Source of the DNA: Ramlibacter algicola
GTDB lineage: Bacteria > Pseudomonadota > Gammaproteobacteria > Burkholderiales > Burkholderiaceae_C
Direction: 5' to 3'
NCBI RefSeq assembly: GCF_016641735.1
Contig: NZ_JAEDAO010000001.1
Coordinates: forward strand, 3,410,001 to 3,474,000
Length of the DNA: 64,000 bases
Positions 30,337 to 40,201 of this stretch are shown here, in pieces. Every line of letters begins with the position of its first letter. Position 1 is the stretch's first letter. The translations under genes were made by a program, and so were the position numbers. The notes beneath the pieces were generated by a model that was not told the DNA's origin, made no database searches, and worked only from the letters and a program-made list of their open reading frames with translations.

Positions 30337-30462
30337 ATGAAGAAAACGATCGCCACGCTGCTCGCCTGCCTGTTCGTGCTGGCCGGGTGCAACACCATCA
30401 AGGGCGCCGGCCAGGACATCCAGAAGGCCGGCAACGCGATCGAGAACGCGGCCAAGAAGTGA
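30337..30462 (+). CDS. Entericidin-family small lipoprotein
   Basis: A 41-residue lipoprotein: a short signal peptide MKKTIATLLACLFVLAGC with a lipobox LAGC (lipidated Cys18), then a 23-residue amphipathic tail (NTIKGAGQDIQKAGNAIENA). This is the EcnA/EcnB pattern known from stress-linked entericidins of Enterobacteria and common as single genes in Burkholderiales. The GGAGG ribosome site overlaps the leuC stop region. It lies between leuC and leuD in the same direction. A bacteriolytic or envelope role is known only for the E. coli pair, where EcnA counteracts EcnB; no partner gene is seen here. Confidence 0.88.
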   Translation: MKKTIATLLACLFVLAGCNTIKGAGQDIQKAGNAIENAAKK

Positions 30463-30507
30463 CGGACTAGAGGGGGCGGCATCGGCCAGCCCTGCAGGAG
30501 CAAACAC

Positions 30508-31161
30508 ATGGACAAGTTCACCGTCCACAAGGGGCTCGTCGCCCCGATGGACCGCGAGAACGTCGACACCGACGCGATCATCCCCAAGCAGTTCCTCAAG
30601 TCGATCCGCAAGACGGGCTTCGGGCCCAACCTGTTCGACGAGTGGCGCTACCTGGATCCGGGCTACCCGGGCCAGGACCCGGCCAGCCGCAAGCCCAACC
30701 CGGACTTCGTGCTGAACCAGCCGCGCTACAAGGGCGCGTCGATCCTGCTGGCGCGCAAGAACTTCGGTTGCGGCTCGTCGCGCGAGCACGCGCCCTGGGC
30801 GCTGCAGCAATACGGGTTCCGCGCGCTGATCGCGCCGAGCTACGCCGACATCTTCTTCAACAACTGCTTCAAGAACGGCGTGCTGCCCATCGTGCTGCCC
30901 GAGTCCGTCGTGGCGCAGCTGTTCGACGAGGTGCATGCGTTCCCGGGCTACGAGCTGACCGTGGACCTGGACCGCCAGGTGATCACGAAGGCGCAGGGCG
31001 ACGCCATTCCCTTCGACGTGCAACCGTTCCGCAAATACTGCCTGCTCAACGGCTTCGACGACATCGGCCTCACGCTGCGGCAGTCCGACAAGATTCGCGC
31101 GTTCGAGGCGCACCGCCTCGCGACCAAGCCCTGGCTGGCGCACACGCTGGGCGCGCGTTGA
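30508..31161 (+). CDS. leuD: 3-isopropylmalate dehydratase small subunit
   Basis: Small (swivel) subunit of isopropylmalate isomerase, 217 residues. The family segments [20 protein letters not shown] and [18 protein letters not shown] are both present. A CAGGAG site precedes the ATG. The stop overlaps the next ATG (TGATG), so the putative peptidase gene downstream is translationally coupled. Confidence 0.97.
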   Translation: MDKFTVHKGLVAPMDRENVDTDAIIPKQFLKSIRKTGFGPNLFDEWRYLDPGYPGQDPASRKPNPDFVLNQPRYKGASILLARKNFGCGSSREHAPWALQQYGFRALIAPSYADIFFNNCFKNGVLPIVLPESVVAQLFDEVHAFPGYELTVDLDRQVITKAQGDAIPFDVQPFRKYCLLNGFDDIGLTLRQSDKIRAFEAHRLATKPWLAHTLGAR

Positions 31162-32147
31162 TGCGCCTGCGTGCCGCCGCGGCCGCGCTGGCCGCCGTCC
31201 TGTCGTTCGCTGCGTCGGCGCAGGACGCACGGCCGGGCGCGTTGCGTTTCGCCCGTGCCGACGAAGCGCGGGCGGCGCTCGTGGCCGACGACGACTGGAT
31301 GGCCACCACGAGCCCGTTCCAGCGGGCTGCAACGCTCGGGAGCGCGGGCGCAGTGGACGTTCCCGAGTTCAAGGCGGCGCTCGCGCGGGCCGGCCATGCG
31401 TGCAGCGAGCAGGAGCAGCAACGCTGGAACGCGGCGGCCGCCACCGCGCTGCCCCGCATCCGCGAGATCGGCCTGCCGGTCCCCTGGCCCGTGACGATCG
31501 TGTGCACCGACGGCTCCGATGCCGCCGGCGCGCCGTACACGCGCGGCCGGGCGATCTTCATGCCGCGCGATGGCGAAGCGGGGCCGCGCGACGCCTTCGT
31601 GCTGGTGCACGAGATCGTGCACGTCACCTCGCGCGCGAACCCGCAGCTGGCCACGCGCCTCTACCGCGAACTGGGCTTCGAGCCCGTCGCCGACCTCGCG
31701 TGGCCTCGCGAGTGGCTCGACGCGCGCATCTCCAATCCCGATGCGCCGCATTCGCGCCACGCGATGCAGCTGGACACGCCCGCGGGCCGGCAGTGGGTCG
31801 TGCCGCTCCTCGTCGCGGGCCGCACGCAGCTGCGCCCGGGTGAAAGCTTCTTCCATGTCCTGCAGGTGCGCGTGCTCGCGATCACGCCGGGAACGAACGG
31901 CCAGCCGAGCCAGCCGGTCCGCCGCGACGGCCAGCTGCTCTGGTGGCCCATCGAGGCGCTGCCGGCCTACCTGCAGCGGCTCGGGGGCAACACCGGCTAC
32001 GTGTTGCATCCCGAGGAAACGCTCGCCGACAACATCGCGCTGCTGGCCTTGCAACGGCCCGCGCGCAACCCTGCCCTGCTGGATCGCCTGCGCGCCGCGC
32101 TCGCCGGCAGCGGCGCCACCCCATCGAAGAAAGAGATCCGCCCATGA
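31161..32147 (+). CDS. Putative secreted zinc metallopeptidase-like protein
   Basis: A 328-residue protein with a cleavable signal peptide (cut after AASA, about residue 20). HEIVH at residues 150-154 matches the HExxH zinc motif, inside a hydrophobic segment [14 protein letters not shown], and a downstream acidic segment [13 protein letters not shown] (283-295) could give the third zinc ligand as in gluzincins. Two cysteines (81, 115) may form a disulfide. It overlaps leuD by one base and leuB by four, so it is locked into the leucine operon although no link to leucine synthesis is known. Peptidase activity is inferred from motif only. Confidence 0.75.
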   Translation: MRLRAAAAALAAVLSFAASAQDARPGALRFARADEARAALVADDDWMATTSPFQRAATLGSAGAVDVPEFKAALARAGHACSEQEQQRWNAAAATALPRIREIGLPVPWPVTIVCTDGSDAAGAPYTRGRAIFMPRDGEAGPRDAFVLVHEIVHVTSRANPQLATRLYRELGFEPVADLAWPREWLDARISNPDAPHSRHAMQLDTPAGRQWVVPLLVAGRTQLRPGESFFHVLQVRVLAITPGTNGQPSQPVRRDGQLLWWPIEALPAYLQRLGGNTGYVLHPEETLADNIALLALQRPARNPALLDRLRAALAGSGATPSKKEIRP

Positions 32148-33232
32148 AGATCGCAGTCCTGCCCGGCGACGGCATCGGTCCCGAGATCGTCGCCGAGGCC
32201 CTGAAGGTGCTGAAGGTGCTCGACCTGAAGTTCGACGTCGAGGCTGCGCCGGTCGGCGGCGCCGCCTACGACGCGCACGGCCACCCGCTGCCCGAAGCGA
32301 CCTTGAAGCTCGCGAAGGCCTCCGATGCGATCCTGTTCGGCGCCGTCGGCGACTGGAAGTACGACAAGCTGGAACGCCACCTGCGGCCCGAGCAGGCGCT
32401 GCTCGGGCTGCGCAAGCACCTGGGCCTGTTCGCCAACCTGCGGCCGGCCATCTGCTACGAGCAGCTGACGCACGCCTCGAGCCTGAAGCCCGAGCTCGTC
32501 GCGGGCCTGGACATCCTGATCGTGCGCGAGCTGACCGGCGATATCTACTTCGGCCAGCCGCGCGGCCGCCGCTCCTCGCCCGATGGCGCGTTCGCCGGCG
32601 CCGAGGAAGCGTTCGACACGATGCGGTACTCGCGCCCGGAGATCGAGCGCATCGCGCACGTCGCGTTCGACGCCGCGCGCAAGCGCAACAAGCACGTCAC
32701 CAGCGTCGACAAGGCCAACGTGCTCGAAACCTCGCAACTGTGGAAGGACGTGCTCACCGAAGTGGGCAAGCAGTACGCCGACGTGACGCTCGACCACATG
32801 TACGTCGACAACGCGGCGATGCAACTGGTGAAGAACCCCAAGTTCTTCGACGTCGTGGTCACCGGCAACATGTTCGGCGACATCCTCTCGGACGAAGCCG
32901 CGATGCTCACGGGCTCCATCGGCATGCTGCCGTCTGCCAGTCTGAACGCCGGCAAGCAGGGCCTGTACGAGCCGAGCCACGGCAGCGCGCCGGACATCGC
33001 CGGCAAGGGCGTGGCCAATCCATTGGCTACAATCCTGTCCGCAGCCATGATGCTCCGCTACTCCCTCCAGCAAGCTGAAGCCGCCGACCGCATCGAGTCC
33101 GCGGTGCAGTCGGTGCTGGCCCAGGGACTGCGCACGGCGGACATCCATTCCGAAGGCACCACGAAGGTCGGCACCCGCGCCATGGGCGACGCCGTCGTGG
33201 CCGCGATCACCAAGAAAACCACCAAGGGCTAG
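32144..33232 (+). CDS. leuB: 3-isopropylmalate dehydrogenase
   Basis: NAD-dependent oxidative decarboxylation of 3-isopropylmalate in leucine synthesis, 362 residues. Typical segments are [38 protein letters not shown], the metal-binding [13 protein letters not shown] and [18 protein letters not shown]. The ATG overlaps the end of the peptidase-like gene (ATGA). A strong hairpin lies between its stop and asd. Confidence 0.98.
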   Translation: MKIAVLPGDGIGPEIVAEALKVLKVLDLKFDVEAAPVGGAAYDAHGHPLPEATLKLAKASDAILFGAVGDWKYDKLERHLRPEQALLGLRKHLGLFANLRPAICYEQLTHASSLKPELVAGLDILIVRELTGDIYFGQPRGRRSSPDGAFAGAEEAFDTMRYSRPEIERIAHVAFDAARKRNKHVTSVDKANVLETSQLWKDVLTEVGKQYADVTLDHMYVDNAAMQLVKNPKFFDVVVTGNMFGDILSDEAAMLTGSIGMLPSASLNAGKQGLYEPSHGSAPDIAGKGVANPLATILSAAMMLRYSLQQAEAADRIESAVQSVLAQGLRTADIHSEGTTKVGTRAMGDAVVAAITKKTTKG

Positions 33233-33255
33233 CAAGCTCCGGTTCGTCGCGCGCC

Positions 33256-33281
33256 TCCCCCGGGCCAGACGAGCCGGGGGA
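33256..33281. other. Strong hairpin between leuB and asd
   Basis: TCCCCCGG (33256-33263) pairs perfectly with CCGGGGGA (33274-33281) over a 10-base loop. No T tract follows, and the asd ribosome site AAAGG lies 14 bases further on. It may mark a Rho-dependent end, an mRNA processing site or a 3'-stabilising stem of the leu message. Confidence 0.4.
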
Positions 33282-33310
33282 CCAGGATTCAACTGAAAGG
33301 CGTGACGACG

Positions 33311-34459
33311 ATGGCACTCTCCAAGGCACAACAACCGCTGGTCGGCCTCGTGGGCTGGCGCGGCATGGTCGGCTCGGTCCTCATGGACCGCATGCAGGCC
33401 GAAGGCGACTTCGGCCTGGTCGAGCCGCTGTTCTTCTCCACCTCCAATGCCGGCGGCAAGGCGCCCGCCCAGGCGAGGAACGAGGCGACTCTGCAAGACG
33501 CGTTCGACATCGATGCGCTCAAGCGCTGCGACGTCGTGATCACCTGCCAGGGCGGCGACTACACGACCGAGGTGTTCCCCAAGCTGCGCGCGGCCGGCTG
33601 GACCGGCCACTGGATCGACGCGGCCTCGACGCTGCGCATGAAGGACGACGCGGTCATCGTGCTCGACCCCGTCAACCTGCCGGTGATCAGGAATGCGCTC
33701 GCCAAGGGCGGCCGCAACTGGGTCGGCGGCAACTGCACGGTCAGCTGCATGCTCATGGGCGTCGGGGCGCTCTACAAGGCCGGGCTGGTCGAGTGGATGA
33801 GCAGCATGACCTACCAGGCCGCGTCCGGCGGCGGCGCGCAGCACATGCGCGAACTGCTCACCCAGTTCGGCACGCTCAACGCCGAGGTCAAGGGCCTGCT
33901 CGCCGATCCCAAGTCCGCGATCCTGGAAATCGACCGCAAGGTGCTCGCGCGCCAGCAGTCCATGGGCGCGTCCGAAACCGAGAACTTCGGCGTCCCGCTG
34001 GGCGGCTCGCTGATCCCCTGGATCGACAAGGACCTGGGCGGCGGCGTGTCGCGCGAGGAGTGGAAGGCCGGCGCCGAGACCAACAAGATCCTCGGCCAGG
34101 GCGAAGGCTTCGGCACGCCCGCGGTCCCGGTGGACGGGTTCTGCGTGCGTGTCGGCGCGATGCGCTGCCACAGCCAGGCGCTGACCTTCAAGCTCAAGAA
34201 GGACGTGCCGCTGGCGGACATTGAAGCCATGATCGCGGCCGACAACGCCTGGGTGAAGGTGGTGCCGAACACGCGCGAGGCGACGCTGCAGCAGCTGACC
34301 CCGGTCGCGGTGACTGGCACCCTGGGCATCCCGGTCGGGCGCCTGCGCAAGATGGCGATGGGACCGGAGTACCTGGGCGCGTACACGATCGGCGACCAGC
34401 TGCTGTGGGGCGCGGCCGAGCCGCTGCGCCGCATGCTGCGCATCCTGCTCGAGTCCTGA
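33311..34459 (+). CDS. asd: Aspartate-semialdehyde dehydrogenase
   Basis: Reduces aspartyl phosphate to the semialdehyde, the branch point to lysine/diaminopimelate, threonine and methionine. The 382-residue length is of the longer Gram-negative type. [18 protein letters not shown] holds the NADP loop, [14 protein letters not shown] the catalytic Cys, and [15 protein letters not shown] the catalytic His. The ATG at 33311 is better spaced from AAAGG (33296-33300) than the in-frame GTG at 33302, which is only one base from it. Confidence 0.97.
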   Translation: MALSKAQQPLVGLVGWRGMVGSVLMDRMQAEGDFGLVEPLFFSTSNAGGKAPAQARNEATLQDAFDIDALKRCDVVITCQGGDYTTEVFPKLRAAGWTGHWIDAASTLRMKDDAVIVLDPVNLPVIRNALAKGGRNWVGGNCTVSCMLMGVGALYKAGLVEWMSSMTYQAASGGGAQHMRELLTQFGTLNAEVKGLLADPKSAILEIDRKVLARQQSMGASETENFGVPLGGSLIPWIDKDLGGGVSREEWKAGAETNKILGQGEGFGTPAVPVDGFCVRVGAMRCHSQALTFKLKKDVPLADIEAMIAADNAWVKVVPNTREATLQQLTPVAVTGTLGIPVGRLRKMAMGPEYLGAYTIGDQLLWGAAEPLRRMLRILLES

Positions 34460-34470
34460 TGGGCACCCGG

Positions 34471-34497
34471 CGTGCTGTAGCCACTGGTTACAGCACG
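34471..34497. other. Perfect 9 bp inverted repeat downstream of asd
   Basis: CGTGCTGTA (34471-34479) and TACAGCACG (34489-34497) pair exactly with a 9-base loop, 12 bases past the asd stop. Only a short TTGT follows, so it is a weak intrinsic terminator at best; it could also be an operator or an mRNA-end stem. Confidence 0.4.
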
Positions 34498-34571
34498 TTG
34501 TGGTCGGGCAACATGAATGCGGGCTCAACCGTGCCGCGGAAAGTGCAAGGGACGTCAAGCCTTGTCTCAGC

Positions 34572-34600
34572 TTGTCACCCTAAGACATTGATGTTAAGGT
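34572..34600 (+). promoter_or_regulatory. Candidate fimV promoter
   Basis: TTGTCA (34572-34577) and TAAGGT (34595-34600), spaced 17, sit in an AT-richer patch ending 35 bases before the fimV ATG. The -35 is strong and the -10 is weak. Confidence 0.4.
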
Positions 34601-34635
34601 CGTTTTAGCAATTTCCGCCGCAAGGCGCAGTTCGC

Positions 34636-37464
34636 ATGAAGACAACAAAACTGCCCGCCGAACGAGCAGTGGGGACTCACCACAAACCCTCCCGATCCTG
34701 GCAAGCCACAGCCGTGGCGCTGGCCACGGCCGCGTTGCTGTCGGTGCCGTCCTTTGACGCACAGGCACTCGCGCTGGGCCGTGTCACGGTCCAGTCGGCG
34801 CTGGGCGAACCGCTGCGTGCGGACATCGACCTGCCGGAGATTTCGGCGGACGAGGTCGCCACCCTGCGTGCGGCCATCGCGAACCCGGAAACGTTCAAGT
34901 CCCAGGGCCTCGAATTCAGTCCCGCGCTGTCCGACGTGGTCGTCACGCTGGAGAAGCGCCGCGATGGCGGCTACTTCCTGCGCCTGACCGGCCGGAAGCC
35001 GGTGAACGAGCCCTTCCTGGACGTGGTGCTGGAAACCAACTGGGCGTCGGGCCGCATCCGCCGCGACTTCACGATGCTCTTCGACCCGCCGGCGCTGCGC
35101 CAGGGCCAGGGCACCACGACGGCGCAAGCGACCCCGCTGCCGCCGCAAGCCAGTGCGCAACCGTCTGCCGTTCCGCCGCGCAGCGCAGCCAGTGGCCGCG
35201 ACCAGCGCGCGGCCGGCACGCCGGCATCGCCTGCCAAGCCGTCGACCGCCGCCGCACCGGCCGCGCCCGCCGGCGAAGGCAAGCAGGTCACCGTCCAGTC
35301 CGGTGACACCGCCGCCAAGATCGCGGTCGCCAACAAGCCGGCCAGCGTGTCGCTCGACCAGATGCTGGTCGCCATGCTGCGCAGCAACCCGGACGCCTTC
35401 GTCAACGGCAACGTCAACCGCCTGCGCGCGGGCGCCGTGCTGAACATGCCGACGCAGGAACAGGCGGGTCTGGTCGAAGCTTCCGAAGCACGGCAGTCGC
35501 TGGTCGCCCAGAGCCGCGACTTCAACGAATTCCGTCGCAAGGTCGCCGAAGCGGTGCCCGCCGCTCCGGTTGCGGGTCCCGATCGCGAAACCCGCGGCAA
35601 GCTGCAGGCCCAGGTCGAGGAGAAGAAGCCCGCGGCCACTGCTCCCGACAAGCTCACGCTGTCCAAGGGCGCCGTGCAGGCCAAGGGTGGCGAGGACAAG
35701 ATCGCCCGCGATCGCGCCGCGCAGGACCAGGCCACCCGCATCGCCGAACTGAATCGCAACCTCAGCGAGCTGAAGGGCCTCACGGGCAACTCCAGCGCGC
35801 CGGCCGCCGGCACTGCCGCTGCCGCCTCGTCGGCCAAGCCGGGCACCCCGGCGGTCGCGCTGGGCACGCCCGCAGGGACGCAGGCCGCAGCCAGCGCTCC
35901 GGCCGCGAAGGCGGCGTCGGCTCCCGCAGCGGCTCCGGCCACCACCCCGGCCGTGACCGCGTCCGCACCCGCAGCCACCACCGCGTCCGCGCCTTCGACC
36001 GCGACGACGGCAGCCTCGACGGCCAGTGCCCCGGCCGCCACGACGGCTGCGTCGGCGCCCGCCGCCGCGGTTGCTCCCGCGACCCCGGACACCGCCCCGG
36101 CGGCCAAGCCGGCCGCGGCGGCCCGCAAGCCGGCCGTGCCGCCGAAGCCGGAACCGACCCTCCTCGACCAGGCGCTGGACGAGCCGCTGGTCCCCGCGGC
36201 CCTCGGCGGCCTGCTCGCCCTGCTGCTGGGCTTCGGCGCCTGGAAGCTGCGCCAGCGCCGCCAGGCCACGCAGGTCGACAGCTCGTTCCTGGAAAGCCGC
36301 CTGCAGCCGGACTCGTTCTTCGGCGCCAGCGGCGGCCAGCGCATCGACACCGCCGAGGGCACGCCCACGGGCGGCTCGTCGATGGTGTATTCGCCCAGCC
36401 AGCTCGACGCCGCTGGCGACGTCGACCCGGTCGCCGAAGCCGACGTCTACCTCGCCTACGGCCGCGACCTGCAGGCCGAGGAGATCCTGAAGGAAGCGGT
36501 GCGCATCAACCCGCAGCGAGCCGCCATCCACGTCAAGCTGCTCGAGATCTACGCCAAGCGCCGCGACACCAAGGCCTTCGAGCAGGTGGCTGCCGAAGCG
36601 CACACGCTCACGCATGGCGAAGGTCCCGAGTGGGCTCGGATCTGCGAACTGGGCCAGGAACTCGATCCGTCGAACCCGATGTACCAGCCCGGCGGCCAGC
36701 CGGTGCCCGGTGGCGTGGCGCAGGCCGTCGCGCCCGCGGTGGCCGCTGCCGCCGGCGCGCAGACCGCGTACCTGTCCACCGGCAAGTTCGAAGCCTCGCC
36801 CGAGCCGACGGCGGCACCTGCCGCCGCGGCCGGCCCGGTCGACGTGGATTTCGATCTCGACTTCTCGCTCGGTGACGAGCCCGCCCCGGCACCTGCCGCG
36901 GCCGAGCCCGCTCCCGCGCTGATGGATCCGGACGCCACCTTCGTGCCCGGCGCGCTCTCCAGGACGCAGCCGCTGCAGGCGGTCGCCGCGCCGATGGACA
37001 TGGACTTCAGCAGCACGGCCAAGACCGAAGCCGCGTCCACCGAGCCGATCCAACTCGACGCGCCCGACCTCACCGTCGCCGCCGACAACGGCCTGGCCTT
37101 CGACCTGACCCCGCCCGCCGCGGCACCGGCCCCCGTGGCCGCCGCACCCGCGCCCGCGGCGGACTCCGGGATGATCGAGTTCGACATGGGCTCGCTGTCG
37201 CTGGACCTGCCCGGTTCCGCGCCTGCCCCGGCCGCTTCGGCGCCCGCACCGGTGGCCGACAGCCTGGACATGCCCGAGCTGGAGATTCCCACCGAAGCCG
37301 GCGACGGTAGCGACGACCCGCTGGCCACCAAGCTGGCGCTCGCCGAGGAGTTCAACGCCATCGGCGACGCCGACGGCGCGCGCAGCCTCGCGCAGGAAGT
37401 CATCGCCGAAGCCAGCGGCGACCTGAAGACGAAGGCGCAGAAGTTCCTCGCGGAGATCAGCTGA
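34636..37464 (+). CDS. fimV: FimV-type polar hub protein with LysM domain
   Basis: A 942-residue inner-membrane protein of the FimV/HubP family, which organises type IV pili, polar sites and cell envelope functions. An N-terminal signal (to about residue 44) is followed by the FimV N-terminal domain (LGRVTVQSALGEPLRADIDL onward), a LysM-like peptidoglycan-binding module (about 216-275), a long Ala/Pro/Thr linker, a transmembrane helix near 516-535, and an acidic cytoplasmic part with a TPR-like block (ADVYLAYGRDLQAEEILKEA) and the short C-terminal FimV domain (about 893-942, LATKLALAEEFNAIGDADGA). The linker explains long antisense open frames here. Confidence 0.93.
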   Translation: MKTTKLPAERAVGTHHKPSRSWQATAVALATAALLSVPSFDAQALALGRVTVQSALGEPLRADIDLPEISADEVATLRAAIANPETFKSQGLEFSPALSDVVVTLEKRRDGGYFLRLTGRKPVNEPFLDVVLETNWASGRIRRDFTMLFDPPALRQGQGTTTAQATPLPPQASAQPSAVPPRSAASGRDQRAAGTPASPAKPSTAAAPAAPAGEGKQVTVQSGDTAAKIAVANKPASVSLDQMLVAMLRSNPDAFVNGNVNRLRAGAVLNMPTQEQAGLVEASEARQSLVAQSRDFNEFRRKVAEAVPAAPVAGPDRETRGKLQAQVEEKKPAATAPDKLTLSKGAVQAKGGEDKIARDRAAQDQATRIAELNRNLSELKGLTGNSSAPAAGTAAAASSAKPGTPAVALGTPAGTQAAASAPAAKAASAPAAAPATTPAVTASAPAATTASAPSTATTAASTASAPAATTAASAPAAAVAPATPDTAPAAKPAAAARKPAVPPKPEPTLLDQALDEPLVPAALGGLLALLLGFGAWKLRQRRQATQVDSSFLESRLQPDSFFGASGGQRIDTAEGTPTGGSSMVYSPSQLDAAGDVDPVAEADVYLAYGRDLQAEEILKEAVRINPQRAAIHVKLLEIYAKRRDTKAFEQVAAEAHTLTHGEGPEWARICELGQELDPSNPMYQPGGQPVPGGVAQAVAPAVAAAAGAQTAYLSTGKFEASPEPTAAPAAAAGPVDVDFDLDFSLGDEPAPAPAAAEPAPALMDPDATFVPGALSRTQPLQAVAAPMDMDFSSTAKTEAASTEPIQLDAPDLTVAADNGLAFDLTPPAAAPAPVAAAPAPAADSGMIEFDMGSLSLDLPGSAPAPAASAPAPVADSLDMPELEIPTEAGDGSDDPLATKLALAEEFNAIGDADGARSLAQEVIAEASGDLKTKAQKFLAEIS

Positions 37465-37489
37465 TCCCGCTTCCCGCGAAGGCCCGGCC

Positions 37490-38272
37490 GTGAGGTGGGC
37501 ACTCGGCATCAGCTACCTGGGACAGGCTTACGACGGCTGGCAGAGCCAGCCGTCCGGCCGCACCGTCCAGGACCACCTCGAGGCGGCCCTCGCCCGCTTC
37601 GCCGACCGGCCCGTTTCCACCGTCTGCGCCGGCCGCACCGATGCCGGCGTGCACGGCCTGATGCAGGTCGTGCACTTCGACACCGAGGTGCGACGGGAGC
37701 CGTTCTCTTGGGTGCGCGGCACCAACGCGTTCCTGCCGCCCGACATCGCGGTGCAGTGGGCGCAGCCCGTCCCGGACGCCTTCCACTCGCGCGCGAGCGC
37801 CGTCGCGCGGCGCTACGCGTACGTGCTGCTGGAATCGCCCGTGCGTCCGGCCGTCGAAGCCGGCCGCGCGGGCTGGGTGTTCCGCCCGCTCGATGCCGTT
37901 GCGATGCGCACCGCCGCCGACAAGCTGCTCGGCACGCACGACTTCACGTCGTTCCGCGCCTCCGCCTGCCAGGCCCGCTCGCCGGTCAAGACGATGCGGC
38001 GCATCGGCATCAGCCGCCGTGGCGCGTACTGGCGCTTCGAGTTCGAGGCCGACGCCTTCCTGCACCACATGATCCGCAACGTCATGGGCTGCCTCGTCGC
38101 CATCGGCAGCGGCCAGCAACCCGCCGCGTGGATGGACGAGGTGCTTGCCGCGCGCAGCCGTGACGCGGCCGCGCCCACGTTCGCGCCGGACGGGCTGTAC
38201 TTCCTCGGGCCGGTGTACGAAGACCACTGGGGCTTGCCGGACCGCACCCCTGCCTATGATTGGCTGCCATGA
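37490..38272 (+). CDS. truA: tRNA pseudouridine(38-40) synthase
   Basis: Makes pseudouridine at positions 38-40 of the tRNA anticodon arm. The 260-residue length is normal. The catalytic Asp lies in CAGRTDAGVHGLMQVVHFD, and the FLHHMIRNVMGCLVAIG segment closes the active site. It begins with GTG at 37490, 26 bases after fimV; its stop overlaps trpF (ATGA). The fimV-truA-trpF order is the common one in Comamonadaceae and relatives. Confidence 0.96.
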   Translation: MRWALGISYLGQAYDGWQSQPSGRTVQDHLEAALARFADRPVSTVCAGRTDAGVHGLMQVVHFDTEVRREPFSWVRGTNAFLPPDIAVQWAQPVPDAFHSRASAVARRYAYVLLESPVRPAVEAGRAGWVFRPLDAVAMRTAADKLLGTHDFTSFRASACQARSPVKTMRRIGISRRGAYWRFEFEADAFLHHMIRNVMGCLVAIGSGQQPAAWMDEVLAARSRDAAAPTFAPDGLYFLGPVYEDHWGLPDRTPAYDWLP

Positions 38273-38985
38273 GCGCCGCCACGTCCCCGCCGAGCCAGCG
38301 CACGCGCATCAAGATCTGCGGCCTCACGCGCGAAGAGGATGTCGCTGCCGCCGTCGAGGCAGGCGCTGACGCCGTCGGCTTCGTGCTGTACGCCAAGAGC
38401 CCGCGCTTCGTCACCGCCGAGCGCGCCGCGCAACTCGCGCGCACGCTGCCGCCCTTCGTGACGCCGGTGCTGCTGTCCGTGAATGCGACGGCCGAGGAAG
38501 TCCGCGCGGCCTGTGACCTGGTGCCGGGCGCGACGCTGCAGTTCCACGGCGACGAGACCCCCCGGCAGTGCGCGCAGGCCGCCGGTGCCCGGCCGTGGAT
38601 GCGCGCGGCGCGCATCCCGCTCGAGGCGTCCGTGCCCTTCGACTTGGTAAACTTTGCCTCGCTCCACGAAGGCGCCACGGCCATCCTCCTCGACGCGCAT
38701 GTCGAGGGCTACGGCGGCGCCGGCAAGGCATTCGATTGGTCACGTCTTCCACCAAGCGTCAACGCTCACCTCGTCTTGTCTGGTGGGCTCACACCTGCAA
38801 GCGTGGGCGATGGCATCTTGCAAGTGCGGCCGCGTTGCAGGACGCTGGCCGTTGATGTGAGTTCCGGGGTCGAACGCGCCAAGGGCGTGAAGGACCCCGC
38901 CAAGATCCATCAGTTCGTCGCGGCCGTGCGCGCCGCCGACGCGCTCCTTGCAAGGTCCACCGATGCCCTCCTCTCCCCAACCTGA
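38269..38985 (+). CDS. trpF: Phosphoribosylanthranilate isomerase
   Basis: Third step of tryptophan synthesis from anthranilate (Amadori rearrangement), a 238-residue TIM barrel. [11 protein letters not shown] carries the catalytic Cys near the N-terminus; [16 protein letters not shown] includes the catalytic Asp, and [17 protein letters not shown] the phosphate site. Codon use in 38735-38870 is less GC-rich than in its neighbours. The start overlaps truA (ATGA) and the end overlaps trpB by 23 bases. Confidence 0.96.
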   Translation: MSAATSPPSQRTRIKICGLTREEDVAAAVEAGADAVGFVLYAKSPRFVTAERAAQLARTLPPFVTPVLLSVNATAEEVRAACDLVPGATLQFHGDETPRQCAQAAGARPWMRAARIPLEASVPFDLVNFASLHEGATAILLDAHVEGYGGAGKAFDWSRLPPSVNAHLVLSGGLTPASVGDGILQVRPRCRTLAVDVSSGVERAKGVKDPAKIHQFVAAVRAADALLARSTDALLSPT

Positions 38986-40201
38986 CGCCCGGGGCCACTT
39001 CGGCCCCTATGGCGGCAGCTTCGTCAGCGAGACGCTGACCCACGCGATCAACGAACTGCGCGACGCCTACGCGCGCTACCAGCACGACCCGCAATTCCTC
39101 GCCGAATTCCGCTGGGAGCTCGCGCACTTCGTCGGGCGCCCCTCGCCCGTCTACCACGCCGAGCGCATGAGCCGCGAACTTGGCGGCGCGCAGATCTACC
39201 TGAAACGCGAAGACCTGAACCACACGGGCGCGCACAAGATCAACAACGTGATCGGCCAGGCGATGCTCGCGCGCCGCATGGGCAAGCCGCGCGTGATCGC
39301 CGAGACCGGCGCCGGCCAGCACGGCGTGGCCACCGCCACCATCTGCGCGCGCTACGGCCTCGAGTGCGTGGTGTACATGGGCAGCGAGGACGTCAAGCGC
39401 CAGAGCCCGAACGTCTACCGGATGAACCTGCTGGGGGCGACCGTCGTGCCCGTCGATTCCGGCAGCAAGACGCTGAAGGACGCGCTGAACGAGGCGATGC
39501 GCGACTGGGTCACCAACGTCGAGAACACGTTCTACATCATCGGCACCGTCGCCGGCCCGCATCCGTACCCGATGATGGTGCGCGACTTCCAGAGCGTGAT
39601 CGGCAACGAATGCCTCGAGCAGATGCCGCAGCTCGCGGGCCGCCAGCCCGATGCCGTGATCGCGTGCGTCGGCGGCGGCAGCAACGCGATGGGCATCTTC
39701 CATCCCTACATCCCGTTCCCCGACGTGCGCCTGATCGGCGTCGAGGCCGCGGGACAGGGCCTGGACAGCGGCAAGCACTCCGCGTCGCTGCAACGCGGCA
39801 GCCCGGGCGTGCTGCACGGCAACCGCACCTACATCCTGCAGGACGACAACGGACAGATCACCGAGACCCACAGCATCAGCGCGGGCCTCGACTATCCCGG
39901 CGTCGGCCCGGAGCACGCGTGGCTGAAGGACACCAAGCGCGCCGAGTACGTCGGCATCACCGACGCCGAGGCGCTGCAGGCCTTCCACCACCTGTGCCGC
40001 ACCGAAGGCATCATCCCCGCGCTCGAATCGAGCCATGCCGTCGCCTATGCGATGAAGGTGGCACCGACCATGGGCAAGGACCAGGTGCTGCTGGTCAACC
40101 TGTCGGGCCGCGGCGACAAGGACATCGGCACCGTCGCCGACCTCGCCGGCGTCGACTTCTACGACCGGCCCTCGATGCGCGGCCTGCAGGTGAAGCGATG
40201 A
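38963..40201 (+). CDS. trpB: Tryptophan synthase beta chain
   Basis: PLP subunit that joins indole and serine to tryptophan, 412 residues. The Schiff-base lysine lies in [15 protein letters not shown] (about residue 92), the catalytic Glu in [14 protein letters not shown] and the phosphate cup in [10 protein letters not shown]. The ATG at 38963, inside the trpF end, has AAGG six bases upstream. It overlaps trpA by four bases, so trpF-trpB-trpA is a coupled operon. Confidence 0.98.
   Translation: MPSSPQPDARGHFGPYGGSFVSETLTHAINELRDAYARYQHDPQFLAEFRWELAHFVGRPSPVYHAERMSRELGGAQIYLKREDLNHTGAHKINNVIGQAMLARRMGKPRVIAETGAGQHGVATATICARYGLECVVYMGSEDVKRQSPNVYRMNLLGATVVPVDSGSKTLKDALNEAMRDWVTNVENTFYIIGTVAGPHPYPMMVRDFQSVIGNECLEQMPQLAGRQPDAVIACVGGGSNAMGIFHPYIPFPDVRLIGVEAAGQGLDSGKHSASLQRGSPGVLHGNRTYILQDDNGQITETHSISAGLDYPGVGPEHAWLKDTKRAEYVGITDAEALQAFHHLCRTEGIIPALESSHAVAYAMKVAPTMGKDQVLLVNLSGRGDKDIGTVADLAGVDFYDRPSMRGLQVKR

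Noticed and set aside
34594..37509. Minus-strand frame of 971 codons opposite fimV
   Set aside because: Gly/Arg repeats are the mirror of the Ala/Pro-rich FimV linker; no ribosome site or family match.
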